Shown piece by piece: positions 8,145-16,680 of a stretch of 64,000 nt of DNA. Below the pieces are notes generated by a model. The model saw only the letters and a program-made list of their open reading frames with translations, searched no databases and was not told the DNA's origin. Both the position numbers and the translations under genes were made by a program. The stretch is from Gemmatimonadota bacterium (GTDB taxonomy: Bacteria > Latescibacterota > UBA2968 > GCA-2709665), in assembly GCA_028874335.1 (NCBI GenBank), contig JAPPJY010000075.1, positions 29,214 through 93,213 on the forward strand, read 5' to 3'. Positions within the stretch are counted from its first letter, which is position 1. Every line of letters begins with the position of its first letter.

Positions 8145-8573
8145 TCAGATGCCGCCCGGCACGCGAACTTCGAGGCCGTCGAAGCGTGATAGATGCCTGC
8201 GGTCGAACGTCTGTACGGCTCTGATGCCTTGCGCCAGCATCCAGGTTGCGTTATATGCGTCTCCGAAATCCACGTTCTTGTCTACATAGTCGGAGATCGC
8301 CTGGGAAATGACAATGCGATCATGGACCTCCAGACCGGGCGTATTGATGATCGCCCGGACCTTGGCCTGGATATCAACGCGAGGGAGTTTGTAGAACGAC
8401 TCCAGTGTCCAGACGATCTCGGCGATCACCATAATGCCGGTCACAAGCACAATCTCGCCGGCGCCTGCCCGGCGCAGAAGTCGCTCTACCGCATCGGCCT
8501 GCGTCGGCACATCATTCGTCAGATACCGCAGGAATACATTGGTATCCACAAAAACGCGTTCAGGAGCCGCCAT
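8145..8573 (-). CDS. VapC-like PIN-domain ribonuclease toxin
   Basis: This 142-residue protein is a PIN-domain nuclease. The first acidic residue sits in 'VFVDTNVFLRYL' near the N-terminus, further acidic residues occur in 'MVIAEIVWTLE' and 'DFGDAYNATWM', and the last is in 'VQTFDRRHL': the usual four-acid PIN site. VapC toxins cleave tRNA or rRNA and are neutralised by a DNA-binding antitoxin, here the AbrB-type gene at 8751-9002 on the same strand. ATG 8573 is preferred: the repeat at 8575-8770 abuts it and supplies GAGG four bases upstream. A TTG at 8582, in frame inside the repeat end, is an alternative start. Antitoxin and toxin genes are normally adjacent or overlapping; the 177-base gap filled by a repeat is unusual. 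Confidence 0.82.
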   Translation of the reverse strand: MAAPERVFVDTNVFLRYLTNDVPTQADAVERLLRRAGAGEIVLVTGIMVIAEIVWTLESFYKLPRVDIQAKVRAIINTPGLEVHDRIVISQAISDYVDKNVDFGDAYNATWMLAQGIRAVQTFDRRHLSRFDGLEVRVPGGI

Positions 8574-8574
8574 T

Positions 8575-8770
8575 AGCCTCAATAAAAAAACACCGACGCT
8601 GCGACGCGATAAACCCTCCGAAACGGGGCGTTATCGACGTATAGAAGGTCGTTTTTTCCCTTCACGTCCAGCGACCTGGTGTATCCTGGTAATCCGCCGT
8701 TTAATCACCTTTATTTACAAGCACATATTTGAATTAACGTCCCGGAAGACTTAGGAATCAGGGTTAGTCC
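8575..8770 (-). repeat. MITE-like repeat family A, copy 1 (inserted between antitoxin and toxin genes)
   Basis: This about 196-bp element is closely similar over its full length to 47103-47303 (same orientation) and to the reverse complement of 51974-52173, and its 8660-8770 part to 29172-29280. Ends resemble each other as imperfect inverted repeats (AGCCTC... and ...GGTTAG). An internal GATAA...TTATC hairpin sits at about 8621-8648 and a T7 run (on the minus strand) near the vapC end. It holds no open reading frame of note, so it is a non-autonomous element. One end encodes the last codons and TAA stop of the AbrB antitoxin, and the other gives the GAGG ribosome binding site of vapC. Confidence 0.8.
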
Positions 8771-9002
8771 TCGCAAGAGCCCGATCTTTTCGGACCTGTT
8801 CGCGAATGCCTTCAAAGTCCTGGGGGCCGGAAACTGGAACGCTACCACGCAGTTCCAGCAAGGTCCGGTTCAGAGGCTGAACCGAAAACTCGTGGCGCCT
8901 TCGAACGAACACTATATGGTCTCCCTCCTGAACGTCGAGTGCTCGACGAACTTCCCGGGGCAACGTCATCTGACCGCGGCGTCCTACTTTCGCAATTGAC
9001 AT
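8751..9002 (-). CDS. AbrB/MazE-type antitoxin (VapB-like)
   Basis: This 83-residue protein opens with a swapped-hairpin AbrB DNA-binding domain: 'IAKVGRRGQMTLPREVRRAL' followed by 'VQEGDHIVFVRRR'. The rest, 'RGSVPVSGPQDFEGIREQVRKD', is typical of the toxin-wrapping tail of VapB antitoxins. It is the partner of the PIN toxin at 8145-8573. ATG 9002 is chosen (GGAG eight bases upstream) over the upstream in-frame ATG 9026. The final codons, N-P-D-S and TAA, lie inside the right end of a family A repeat, so the C-terminus seems to have been altered by insertion. Autoregulation through the dyad at 9040-9063 is likely from family behaviour but not shown. Confidence 0.8.
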   Translation of the reverse strand: MSIAKVGRRGQMTLPREVRRALDVQEGDHIVFVRRRHEFSVQPLNRTLLELRGSVPVSGPQDFEGIREQVRKDRALARTNPDS

Positions 9003-9039
9003 GGCAACAACTCCAATGAACGGCAATTTAAATTTTGAC

Positions 9040-9063
9040 TGTCATATCCAAATATACCTGACA
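9040..9063. promoter_or_regulatory. Dyad upstream of the antitoxin gene, possible operator
   Basis: TGTCA (9040-9044) and TGACA (9059-9063) form an inverted repeat with a 14-base AT-rich centre, 38 bases upstream of the antitoxin start, a position where AbrB-type antitoxins bind their own promoters. Eighteen of 20 bases at 9041-9060 also recur at 34617-34636, so it may instead be a piece of another repeat. Confidence 0.35.
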
Positions 9064-9201
9064 AAATGAAATTTTCAAGTTATTTCTGTGACCTGGAAAT
9101 GGCCGCATACCCTCCCCAGGTCGCTCCCCCTCAATTCGTGTCGTTTCGAATCGACGTCGCAATCCGGTCGGGATTATCCAACTCGGGAGTGACTCCAGCG
9201 T

Positions 9202-11598
9202 ATGGACAACAACCTCGTCCGCGATGACCGCGTGAAGATCATCGGAGCCGTTGCCCCCGACCTCGCGTGCCTCAGCGACGGCGACGTCGAAACCGCGGTA
9301 AACTGGTCGTCGGTGTCTGGAGAATGCGGGTTCGACGTCAAGTTTGATGGCCCCGTCCTATGCCGGGTGGTGGTCCTGAGATGGAAGGCGATGCCCGCGG
9401 ATTACGACGTCGCCGTTCGCGGGTCCCGCACGTGGGAGGTGCAGGACTCGATTCGAGACAACGTGATCCTCGGGCCCAGGGTGAAACTCCATCTGCTCGA
9501 CGACGTCAGGACGGACGGGCTGCGCGTCCGGTTTACGCGTGCCGTCAGTGAAGACCTGCACGGCAGAGACGCGGACCCGGGCGGGGTGGTCGCCCTGTAC
9601 GGGATGGAGGCGTACGCGGCGGACCGCCTTCCGGCATATATCCGGTTGTTTCTGGATCGGGACACGCCGAGGCTGGCGGCCATGCAGGACGACCTGTCGG
9701 GGCGCAGCCACGTGACGCCGGACCCTTCTCTGCTGGATGTCGAGGTCCCCACGTGGGCGCCTATTCCGAAGCGTCTTTACAACGGGCAGGAGACCGGTCG
9801 GGCGGTCAACGAAAAGGATTCCGCGAGACGGACGATGCTTCAGGCGTGCGCGGGCGCTTTTGCACTGACCGGCGACCGTCGACATGCGTTGAAGGCGCGG
9901 GATGTACTGCTGGCGAATCTGGACCATTACGACCGGTACCAGTCGTTCCGGTTTACAGGAATAGCCTGGCAAGCCGTCACCTTTCAGGATCCGGCGTATA
10001 ACCTCAGGGAAATGATGGCGTCGTACGACATGCTCGTCGCCTCACCGCACCTGGAGTTCAGGGACCGCATGCGTTTTCTCTTCTTTCTGCTGGACCTGGG
10101 TGAGTTCCAGTACCTGGCCATTCGGGACCGGTTCGAGGCACGGGAGAACTGGGCGTCTTGTTCGCTGGCGGAGATGGTCTTTCTGGCATACTATCTGGCG
10201 GATTTTCCGGAAGTGGGCCGCTGGTTGAAGCTGGCCGATGAGCGATACGGGTCATGTTTCGAGCCCTTCCTGGATGACGGATACTGGTGGGAATGTTCGC
10301 CTTCGCACTCGGTCTATATGATCAGGGGAATGTGCAGGTACGCGCTGGGAAGGCATCTGATTGGAGATGCGGTGTGGTCGAAGGCGTACAACGGCAAATC
10401 GCTGGAGGATGTGTTGGAGGCGCTGTGCAAGACGATGACGCCCTTCGGAGAAGTTCCCTCTATCAACGACTCCAACGGAAACGACGGCCATCTGCTGACG
10501 GACTATCCGGAACTCCGGGTCCCGCTTTACCTGATCGGACGAGGGGATCTGTTGCGGATGGCGGGGGATTCGGGAATCGCGCCGTCCATGCCCGGGGTGG
10601 TGCTCGGGCCGGTCCCGCAGAAGGACCCTACCTATACCTCGGTGGTGCTGCCCGACGCGGGCCTAGCGGTGATGCGGGACGGGTGGTCGAAAGACGACGC
10701 GTATCTGATTTTCGATTTCGGCCCGCACGGAGGCGGGCACGGACACCCTGACAAGCTGAGCTTCGTCATGTTCGCCAACGGGCACCACTGGATTCCGGAT
10801 GCGTCGAATTCGCCGCATTACTCCATTTTTCCTGAACAGTACACCTGGCACAAACAGACGATATCGCACAATACCGTGCTGGCGAACAACACGAGCCAGA
10901 ACGAATGCACCGGTCAGCTGATATTCTGGCATACCGACGACGACGTCGATATGGTCTGTGCGTATCACAACGAAGGCTACGAGGGCCTCGTGCACCGCCG
11001 TACGATCGTTCATCCCCGGCGCGGATATTTCCTCATCCACGACGAGCTCCGCGCCGAAGCCGACGGATTCGACCTGGACTGGCTGCTGCACGTCTATGGC
11101 GAGGTCGAGTCGCAGGCGGCCGGCAGCGTGTGTTTCCGATCCGACAGCGGGAGTCAACGTCTCCTGTGGTGTTCCGGGGAAATAGGAACCACGCCCCTGC
11201 CCACTCACCGCGGCCTGTGCGGCGGGTTCCGGAAACAGGAGTGGACAGGCAGCGGGTACCCGCCGAAAGGGGGACCGGGCTGGGTCTACATTCCGTATTT
11301 CCGGCTGCCGGGCAGGATTGAGCGGGGAGGCGGGCGTGCCGGGTTTTTTTCCGTTCTCTATCCATTTACGGAAGACGTACCGGACGTGGCCGTCGAACGG
11401 GTCGACGACGGACGGGGTCGAGCGTCGGGAATCAGAATCGCCCACAATGGCGTGGAAGATGTGTATGCCGGCGCCGTTTCCGACTACGACGCCGCGCGGG
11501 ACGGTGACTTCAGGTGCGGGGGTCTGGCCGGACGCTGCAAAGCCGTATTCGAGCGGCGCGATGGCGCGGAGCTGATTTATCGTAAGGAATGCAACTGA
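9202..11598 (+). CDS. Heparinase II/III family polysaccharide lyase-like protein
   Basis: The 798-residue protein has three parts. Residues 1-130 look like a beta-sandwich, carbohydrate-binding-type head. Residues about 130-440 are an alpha/alpha toroid rich in Trp and Tyr ('ARENWASCSLAEMVFLAYYL', 'DGYWWECSPSHSVYMI'). The C-terminal part carries the heparinase II/III signature: 'GPHGGGHGHPDKLSFVMF', 'WIPDASNSPHYS' and 'WHKQTISHNTVLAN'. Enzymes of this type cleave uronic-acid polysaccharides (heparan sulfate, alginate) by beta-elimination using a Tyr/His pair. No signal peptide is visible (start 'MDNNLVRDDRVKI'), so it may act on imported oligosaccharides. It is the first gene of the plus-strand catabolic island and the epimerase and dehydrogenases downstream could handle its sugar products. 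The substrate cannot be read from the sequence. Confidence 0.82.
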   Translation: MDNNLVRDDRVKIIGAVAPDLACLSDGDVETAVNWSSVSGECGFDVKFDGPVLCRVVVLRWKAMPADYDVAVRGSRTWEVQDSIRDNVILGPRVKLHLLDDVRTDGLRVRFTRAVSEDLHGRDADPGGVVALYGMEAYAADRLPAYIRLFLDRDTPRLAAMQDDLSGRSHVTPDPSLLDVEVPTWAPIPKRLYNGQETGRAVNEKDSARRTMLQACAGAFALTGDRRHALKARDVLLANLDHYDRYQSFRFTGIAWQAVTFQDPAYNLREMMASYDMLVASPHLEFRDRMRFLFFLLDLGEFQYLAIRDRFEARENWASCSLAEMVFLAYYLADFPEVGRWLKLADERYGSCFEPFLDDGYWWECSPSHSVYMIRGMCRYALGRHLIGDAVWSKAYNGKSLEDVLEALCKTMTPFGEVPSINDSNGNDGHLLTDYPELRVPLYLIGRGDLLRMAGDSGIAPSMPGVVLGPVPQKDPTYTSVVLPDAGLAVMRDGWSKDDAYLIFDFGPHGGGHGHPDKLSFVMFANGHHWIPDASNSPHYSIFPEQYTWHKQTISHNTVLANNTSQNECTGQLIFWHTDDDVDMVCAYHNEGYEGLVHRRTIVHPRRGYFLIHDELRAEADGFDLDWLLHVYGEVESQAAGSVCFRSDSGSQRLLWCSGEIGTTPLPTHRGLCGGFRKQEWTGSGYPPKGGPGWVYIPYFRLPGRIERGGGRAGFFSVLYPFTEDVPDVAVERVDDGRGRASGIRIAHNGVEDVYAGAVSDYDAARDGDFRCGGLAGRCKAVFERRDGAELIYRKECN

Positions 11599-11703
11599 TC
11601 GCCGGCCGTGCACCGGGTTCCCCCGGATTCCCGCGTCGGCTATGGAATACCGGAACCGGTATCGGCTTACCGAATCCGTATAACGGCGAGGAGGGTGTGC
11701 ATA

Positions 11704-12495
11704 TTGAACGACATTCACGTCTTTGGTGGATTGGACGGCCGCCAACGGTCGCGAAAACCCCGGGACTTGGGGCTGACGATGGTCGTGGACTGGGGTCTTG
11801 GGTCTGGGGCGCAGTCCGATCTGATTGAGACCACGGCCCCCTTTCTCGATTTCGCGAAGGTGGCCGTCGGCATTTCGAGGCTGCTGACCGACGATGTGCT
11901 CAAAGCGAAAATCAGGCGTTACCTGGATCATGACATCGAACCGTTTCCGGGTGGGCAGTACCTGGAGTATGCCCAGGTGCAGGGCACGGCCCACCTGTAT
12001 TTTCCCGCCGTGGCGGAAGCTGGTTATCGTTGGGTCGAGGTGTCGGACAATCTGGCCGCGGTATCACACGGGTGGAAGCTGAAGATGATCCGGCAGGCGG
12101 TGGAAGAACACGGACTGACGGTGTTGGGCGAGGTGGGGCAGAAGGAGGGGCTGGATGCGGGCATCCCAATGGCCGACGACGTGAGGGCGTGTCTCGATGC
12201 GGGGTCCCGTATCGTCCTGCTGGAGGCGGCGGAACTGGTCGACGAGGATGCCGGCAAGGCGCGGGAAGTCGAGCAGGCGGTAGAGGCGGCCGGTCAGGAG
12301 AAGGTCATGTTCGAATTGCCCGGCCCATGGATAGCCGGCGTGCATCCGCACGACGTACACCGGATGCGGCGGACCCTCGTCGACCGGTACGGACCGGAGG
12401 TGAATCTGGGCAACGTGCTGCCGGATGATCTGATGACGCTGGAAGCCTATCGCCGGGGGCTGGGTGTAAACGCGGGACACCGGGAGGAGGAATGA
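11704..12495 (+). CDS. Phosphosulfolactate synthase (ComA) family protein
   Basis: The product (263 residues) matches the ComA family, which adds sulfite to phosphoenolpyruvate to give (R)-phosphosulfolactate. Family hallmarks: 'RDLGLTMVVDWGLGSG' near the N-terminus, 'DFAKVAVGISRL' (usually FVKFGWGTS), 'EPFPGGQYLEYA' (usually VYPGGTLFE), 'WVEVSDNLAAV' and 'VLGEVGQKEG'. In methanogens it starts coenzyme M synthesis; in bacteria homologues make sulfolactate or have unassigned roles. The start is most likely TTG 11704, with GAGGAGG ending nine bases upstream; a GTG at 11608 opens a longer frame whose extra 32 residues look noncoding. The gene stops three bases before the next start, so the two are surely co-transcribed. 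Divergence at the GWGTS-like motif leaves substrate open. Confidence 0.75.
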   Translation: MNDIHVFGGLDGRQRSRKPRDLGLTMVVDWGLGSGAQSDLIETTAPFLDFAKVAVGISRLLTDDVLKAKIRRYLDHDIEPFPGGQYLEYAQVQGTAHLYFPAVAEAGYRWVEVSDNLAAVSHGWKLKMIRQAVEEHGLTVLGEVGQKEGLDAGIPMADDVRACLDAGSRIVLLEAAELVDEDAGKAREVEQAVEAAGQEKVMFELPGPWIAGVHPHDVHRMRRTLVDRYGPEVNLGNVLPDDLMTLEAYRRGLGVNAGHREEE

Positions 12496-12498
12496 TCG

Positions 12499-13680
12499 AT
12501 GAGACTCGTGGATGACGATGCCGGCATTGAGATCGACGATGAGTTCCCGTGCGGCAGCGCGGGCCAAATGCGTATCACGACCGACGGCCGCTATGAGATC
12601 GGCTACCAGCCCGAGGAGATTCCACAGTGGTTTCAGGACCTTCTGGATGAGTTGTTCGACGGGGCAGGTGTTCCGAAAGAATACATGGCCCACGTGCGGG
12701 TACGCAATTCGGGCGATGCCCCGCGGCGCGCGAAGCTCCGGTTTCTGCTCAGCCGAAAGGGGTCCAACTATATGTATCCGCCGTGGTGGGTGTGGCGGGA
12801 GGATACGGGTTGGGCGTGGCTGCCGCCGGAAGACGAGGACTATCACGAGCATGAATATATGGACGCGCAGGTTGACATCCTGCCGGGCGAAGCCGTTCGA
12901 ATCGCCTCGGCGCCGTATGAGACACCGGATACCGTATTCGAGAAGGCGCGCCGGCTGGCGGAGGGTTCAGACATCTGGACGTGCCGTGAGATCGGGACAT
13001 CCGCGCAGGGTCGGCCCCTACCCGCTCTGGAGTCGCCGCCGCGTGAACTGAAGCTCCTTGTAGATGCAACCATGCAGTCCTGCGAGCCGGTTTCGTGGGG
13101 GATCATGCACGTCGCTCACTGGTTGACCATCCCAACGGCGCGAGCGCAGCGGCTTCTGGAGAACGTGCAGTTCTGCCTCATGCCGATGATGAATCCGGAC
13201 GGCGTCTTCGTGGGCCACAGCGTGACAAACGCGGTCGGGGAAGTGCCCAAGTTCGGGATCAACAACCTCGTTGAAGGCCGGGGCGCGGCCAGGGAAACCG
13301 AGGCCCTCTGGAAGTATCTGCTGGACACCCGGCCGGATGCCGCGATCGAGGTGCATGCCCACTTCACCAGAGACGGGTTCACCCGGAGTATCGGAATGCA
13401 CGACAAGGACGCCCTGCCCCGTCACCTGCGCGAAAAAGGCGCCGTCATCGAGGCGGCGATCGCGGAGAATTACCACGTTCATCCGCTCGAGAACCGGCGA
13501 GTACTGATCGACCCGCGAGAGCCGGAGCTCAACGTCTATGGCGACAGGTACGTGAGCGAGCATGCGGGTACGATCCGCACATTTCTTCAGGCCGTCCCCG
13601 ACAGCATCGAGTCCCATTGCGCCGACGTAAGAGAAATGACGGAGACAATCGCGAACGCCCTGATTTCGTGGAAGACGTAG
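12499..13680 (+). CDS. M14 zinc carboxypeptidase-like protein with substituted first zinc ligand
   Basis: The C-terminal two thirds (about 185-393) of this 393-residue protein resemble M14 metallocarboxypeptidases: 'FCLMPMMNPDGVFVGH' contains the family NPDG motif (232-235), and 'AIEVHAHF' (283-289) provides the third-ligand histidine region. The first zinc motif, normally HxxE, reads Q193-S-C-E196 in 'DATMQSCEPVSWG'. The Asn-Arg substrate-binding pair is also unclear. Residues 1-180 form a beta-rich head ('MRITTDGRYEIGYQPEE', 'WWVWREDTGWAWLPPE'), as in peptidases of the M14 cytosolic type. It could be a zinc-poor pseudo-enzyme or use another ligand. Start ATG 12499 follows GGAGGAATG closely. 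Lying between a ComA-like gene and a TIM-barrel epimerase, it is part of the catabolic island. Confidence 0.7.
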   Translation: MRLVDDDAGIEIDDEFPCGSAGQMRITTDGRYEIGYQPEEIPQWFQDLLDELFDGAGVPKEYMAHVRVRNSGDAPRRAKLRFLLSRKGSNYMYPPWWVWREDTGWAWLPPEDEDYHEHEYMDAQVDILPGEAVRIASAPYETPDTVFEKARRLAEGSDIWTCREIGTSAQGRPLPALESPPRELKLLVDATMQSCEPVSWGIMHVAHWLTIPTARAQRLLENVQFCLMPMMNPDGVFVGHSVTNAVGEVPKFGINNLVEGRGAARETEALWKYLLDTRPDAAIEVHAHFTRDGFTRSIGMHDKDALPRHLREKGAVIEAAIAENYHVHPLENRRVLIDPREPELNVYGDRYVSEHAGTIRTFLQAVPDSIESHCADVREMTETIANALISWKT

Positions 13681-13758
13681 CGCGCATAGACGGCCGAAAG
13701 GAGAACCGTGTCGCGCGTATCGGGAGATCGGGCACGGGTTCATGATGAGGAGAAGAAC

Positions 13759-14550
13759 ATGAAAATTGGTGTAACGCAGATTATTCTGGGGCGGTTTTCG
13801 CTGGACGAAACGCTGGAGCTGTGCGGGGAGGCCGGTTACGAGGCGCTGGAACTGGTGTTTAGCGATGGCGGCGATCCCGATGTGAATATGAGCGACGATG
13901 AGATCCGGAACGTACGCCAAAGATGCGATGCCGCCGGTATCGAAATCGGCAGTTCGATTGCGCAGTATGCGGATCGGGGGAACTTCCTCAGCCTGAATTC
14001 GGGCGACCGCGAGCAGGGCGTCAGGTGTCTCGCGCGGTCCATAGAAATCGCGCATGTTCTGGGAATCGACGCGGTGCTGCTGCACCCCGGCCAGCTCACT
14101 GGCGAAGGAACCTACGAACAGGCCTGGGATCTGATGCTGGGCGCGATCAGGGACCTGGCGCCACTGGCCGAGGGGAAGGACGTGTCCGTGGGCATCGAAA
14201 ACGTCTGGAACAAGTTCCTCTTGAGCCCGCGTGAGATGGCGGCGTTTGTGGACGCCGTGGGAAGCCCGCAGGTGGGCACCTATCTGGACACCGCGAACAT
14301 GATGGCTTACGGCTTTCCGGAACACTGGATTCGCGGTCTTGGCAGTCGCATAGTTCGGGTGCATTTCAAGGATTTCAGCCGTAGCGAACACCGGTTCGTG
14401 GATCTCATGGACGGTGATACCGATTGGCCCGAGGTAATGGCCGGACTGCGCGCCATCGGATATGATTCTCCGGTCGTACACGAGGTCTCGGGAAGTCGCG
14501 AGGCGCAGATCGAGACGGCAAGGCGCATGAGGAAGATCGTGGCGATGTAG
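13759..14550 (+). CDS. Sugar phosphate isomerase/epimerase (xylose isomerase-like TIM barrel)
   Basis: A 263-residue AP-endonuclease-2/xylose-isomerase-type TIM barrel. It starts 'MKIGVTQIILGRFSLDETLELC' and contains the usual metal-site strands: 'VSVGIENVWNKF' (Glu), 'VGTYLDTANMM' (Asp), 'IVRVHFKDFSR' (His, Lys) and 'SPVVHEVSG' (Glu). Family members interconvert keto-sugars or sugar acids, often inositol- or hexulose-derived. ATG 13759 has GAGGAG six bases upstream; the frame opens at 13708 without support. It follows the M14-like gene by 78 bases and precedes the membrane protein by 69 bases, in the same direction. Substrate unknown; in this setting it may process sugars coming through the adjacent membrane proteins. 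Confidence 0.85.
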   Translation: MKIGVTQIILGRFSLDETLELCGEAGYEALELVFSDGGDPDVNMSDDEIRNVRQRCDAAGIEIGSSIAQYADRGNFLSLNSGDREQGVRCLARSIEIAHVLGIDAVLLHPGQLTGEGTYEQAWDLMLGAIRDLAPLAEGKDVSVGIENVWNKFLLSPREMAAFVDAVGSPQVGTYLDTANMMAYGFPEHWIRGLGSRIVRVHFKDFSRSEHRFVDLMDGDTDWPEVMAGLRAIGYDSPVVHEVSGSREAQIETARRMRKIVAM

Positions 14551-14619
14551 CTGCGATGACCGCTGCATCGGGAGCAGGAATGGGGCTCCACACCCCTGAT
14601 GGATATTGAAGGAGCGTTG

Positions 14620-16632
14620 ATGGCTGAACCGGACAGGATTTCCACGCGGGGTCTGGCCCGGCTGGCGAGAAGCCCCGTGGACACGGCAGTCGAAGACCGC
14701 GGAACGACGGTACGGGCGCTGATTTTCGGGCTCTGTCTGTCCCTTGTCATCAGCGTTCTGGGAAACGTTGTACGGTATATTCTCCACTCGTCGTTTATGG
14801 CGTACAGCCATATGCCGATGGGAAACCTGATCGTCTGGCTGCTGTCCATCCTGCTCTGTGCGGCGCTGGCGAAAGCTTTCGGCCGGAGGTTCGTGTTTTC
14901 ACCCAGCGAGTGGATCACGGTCTTCGCAATGGGCTTTATCGCGTCCCTTGGGCCGACCTACGGCGTGAGCGGCTACCTTGTGGGTGTTATCGTGACGCCC
15001 TATTATTTCGCCACGCCCGAAAACCGTTGGGCCGAGTTCCTTCATCCGTACCTGCCGGAATGGATGATCCCGACCAACAAGGACGGGGCAATGACCTGGT
15101 TTTACGACGGGTTGCCCCAAGGCGCGCCCATTCCGTGGGAAGCCTGGACCATGCCCCTGTTCTGGTGGTTCACGTTCGTCTGTGCGGTCGCGCTGGCGTG
15201 CCTGTGCGCGTCGGTGATCATCCACAGGCAGTGGTCGGAGAACGAAAAGATCGTGTTTCCGGCGATGGAACCCATCGTGGAGATGGCGGCCAACGCGGGC
15301 AAGGGCAGAAGCTGGCTCCCGGAATTCATGTCCGGCAAGGCGTTCTGGACAGGATTCGGGATTGTCTTTTTCGTCTTCAGCTGGAATATAATCGGGTGGT
15401 TCAAACCGGGTTTCCCCGTCTTTCCCACGGCGAGGGGGACCTGGATTCCACTGGGGAGGGCTTTCCCGCCTCAGTGGATCTTCGTCAGTACGGTGGTCAT
15501 CTGTTTCTCCTATTTTGCAAGTCTGGAAGTATTGTTCAGTCTCTGGTTCTTCGACCTGGTGTTTATCTTCGAGGGCGGATTCCTGAACCGGCTCGGCGTT
15601 GAGGCGATTTCGCCTCACTATATGACGGGGCGATATGCCTGGCAGATCTACGGGGCATTCGTCGGCATTGCCTTCTGGTGGCTGCTGGTTTCCCGGACCC
15701 ATCTCTGGCAGGCGTTTCACAAGGCGCTCCGCCCCGAAAGCAGTCCGATTGATGACCGGCGCGAACTGATATCCTATCGGGCGGCATTTATCTGGCTTGT
15801 CATCTCAACGGCTTATGCCGTCGCGTGGTTGTGGCAGGCGGGTATGGATCTGAAGGTCATTTGCCTTCTGATTCCCATCATGTTTCTGATTTACTTCGGG
15901 GTGGCGAAGATTCTTGCCGAAACCGGACACATATACATCGGATCGGCAACGAGGGCGTGGTCGCTGACAACGGCGGCGTTGGGCGGCGCGAGCGCCGTCC
16001 CGGCGGCCAACCACGCGCTCATGTACCCGGCGTCCGTGTCGCTCAATCATTTTCGGGCATATACGTTTTCGCTGGGGATGCACCTGAACCGGCTGGGAGA
16101 CTTTCTTGCAGGCGGGCACAGATGGTTCTTCGGCGGCGTATTCGGCGCGTTCGTCGTGGGTGTCGTGGGGTCCACGCTGTTTACGGTCTGGCTGGGATAT
16201 ACGATCGGCGGATACAACTTCCAGCCAAACTGGCTGATCATTCGCGCGGGCGTCGGCGGGTACCAGCGGGGCGTGAACGACATTCTCTCGCCGGAACCGA
16301 CCGAGGTGGAGGACTACTGGTTCTTCCTGGCCGGCTTTATCGCCATGATGGCGTTGAATCTGTTGAGATACCGTCTCAGCTGGTGGCCGGTCCATCCGGT
16401 GGGGTTCGCCATATCGGGCGCGTGGTTGACACGGCTGACGAGTTTCACGCTGTTCCTGGCCTGGCTGGTGAAGTTCATTCTTTTAAAGCTCGTCGGCGCC
16501 GGATTCTACAGGAAGTCGCGCCCGTTCTTCATCGGTGCGCTGACGGCATATATCCTGGTTACAACGCTCGGATTGTTCGTAGACGCCGTATTCTTCGGAA
16601 AACAGGGGCACACGCTCCACAAATGGTATTAG
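14620..16632 (+). CDS. DUF6785/DUF6784-type multi-span membrane protein
   Basis: A 670-residue polytopic membrane protein with about 13-15 predicted hydrophobic segments. Conserved stretches are 'YSHMPMGNLIVWLLSILLC', 'FVFSPSEWITVFAMGFIAS', 'GPTYGVSGYLVGVIVTPYYF' and 'RFVFSPSEW'. The latter pattern, an oligopeptide-transporter-like fold with an N-terminal half (DUF6785) and C-terminal half (DUF6784), is common in Latescibacterota, Poribacteria and Planctomycetota. The function is not established; transport of an organic substrate is the likely role because it sits inside a catabolic cluster. ATG 14620 is preferred over 14599 (AAGGAG six bases upstream). It is about half identical to the protein encoded directly downstream, so the pair arose by tandem duplication. 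Confidence 0.75.
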   Translation: MAEPDRISTRGLARLARSPVDTAVEDRGTTVRALIFGLCLSLVISVLGNVVRYILHSSFMAYSHMPMGNLIVWLLSILLCAALAKAFGRRFVFSPSEWITVFAMGFIASLGPTYGVSGYLVGVIVTPYYFATPENRWAEFLHPYLPEWMIPTNKDGAMTWFYDGLPQGAPIPWEAWTMPLFWWFTFVCAVALACLCASVIIHRQWSENEKIVFPAMEPIVEMAANAGKGRSWLPEFMSGKAFWTGFGIVFFVFSWNIIGWFKPGFPVFPTARGTWIPLGRAFPPQWIFVSTVVICFSYFASLEVLFSLWFFDLVFIFEGGFLNRLGVEAISPHYMTGRYAWQIYGAFVGIAFWWLLVSRTHLWQAFHKALRPESSPIDDRRELISYRAAFIWLVISTAYAVAWLWQAGMDLKVICLLIPIMFLIYFGVAKILAETGHIYIGSATRAWSLTTAALGGASAVPAANHALMYPASVSLNHFRAYTFSLGMHLNRLGDFLAGGHRWFFGGVFGAFVVGVVGSTLFTVWLGYTIGGYNFQPNWLIIRAGVGGYQRGVNDILSPEPTEVEDYWFFLAGFIAMMALNLLRYRLSWWPVHPVGFAISGAWLTRLTSFTLFLAWLVKFILLKLVGAGFYRKSRPFFIGALTAYILVTTLGLFVDAVFFGKQGHTLHKWY

Positions 16633-16680
16633 CGCGAGGGTGGACCGGAGTTCCATCCGGTCCATGCCGGGGGCAGTTCC

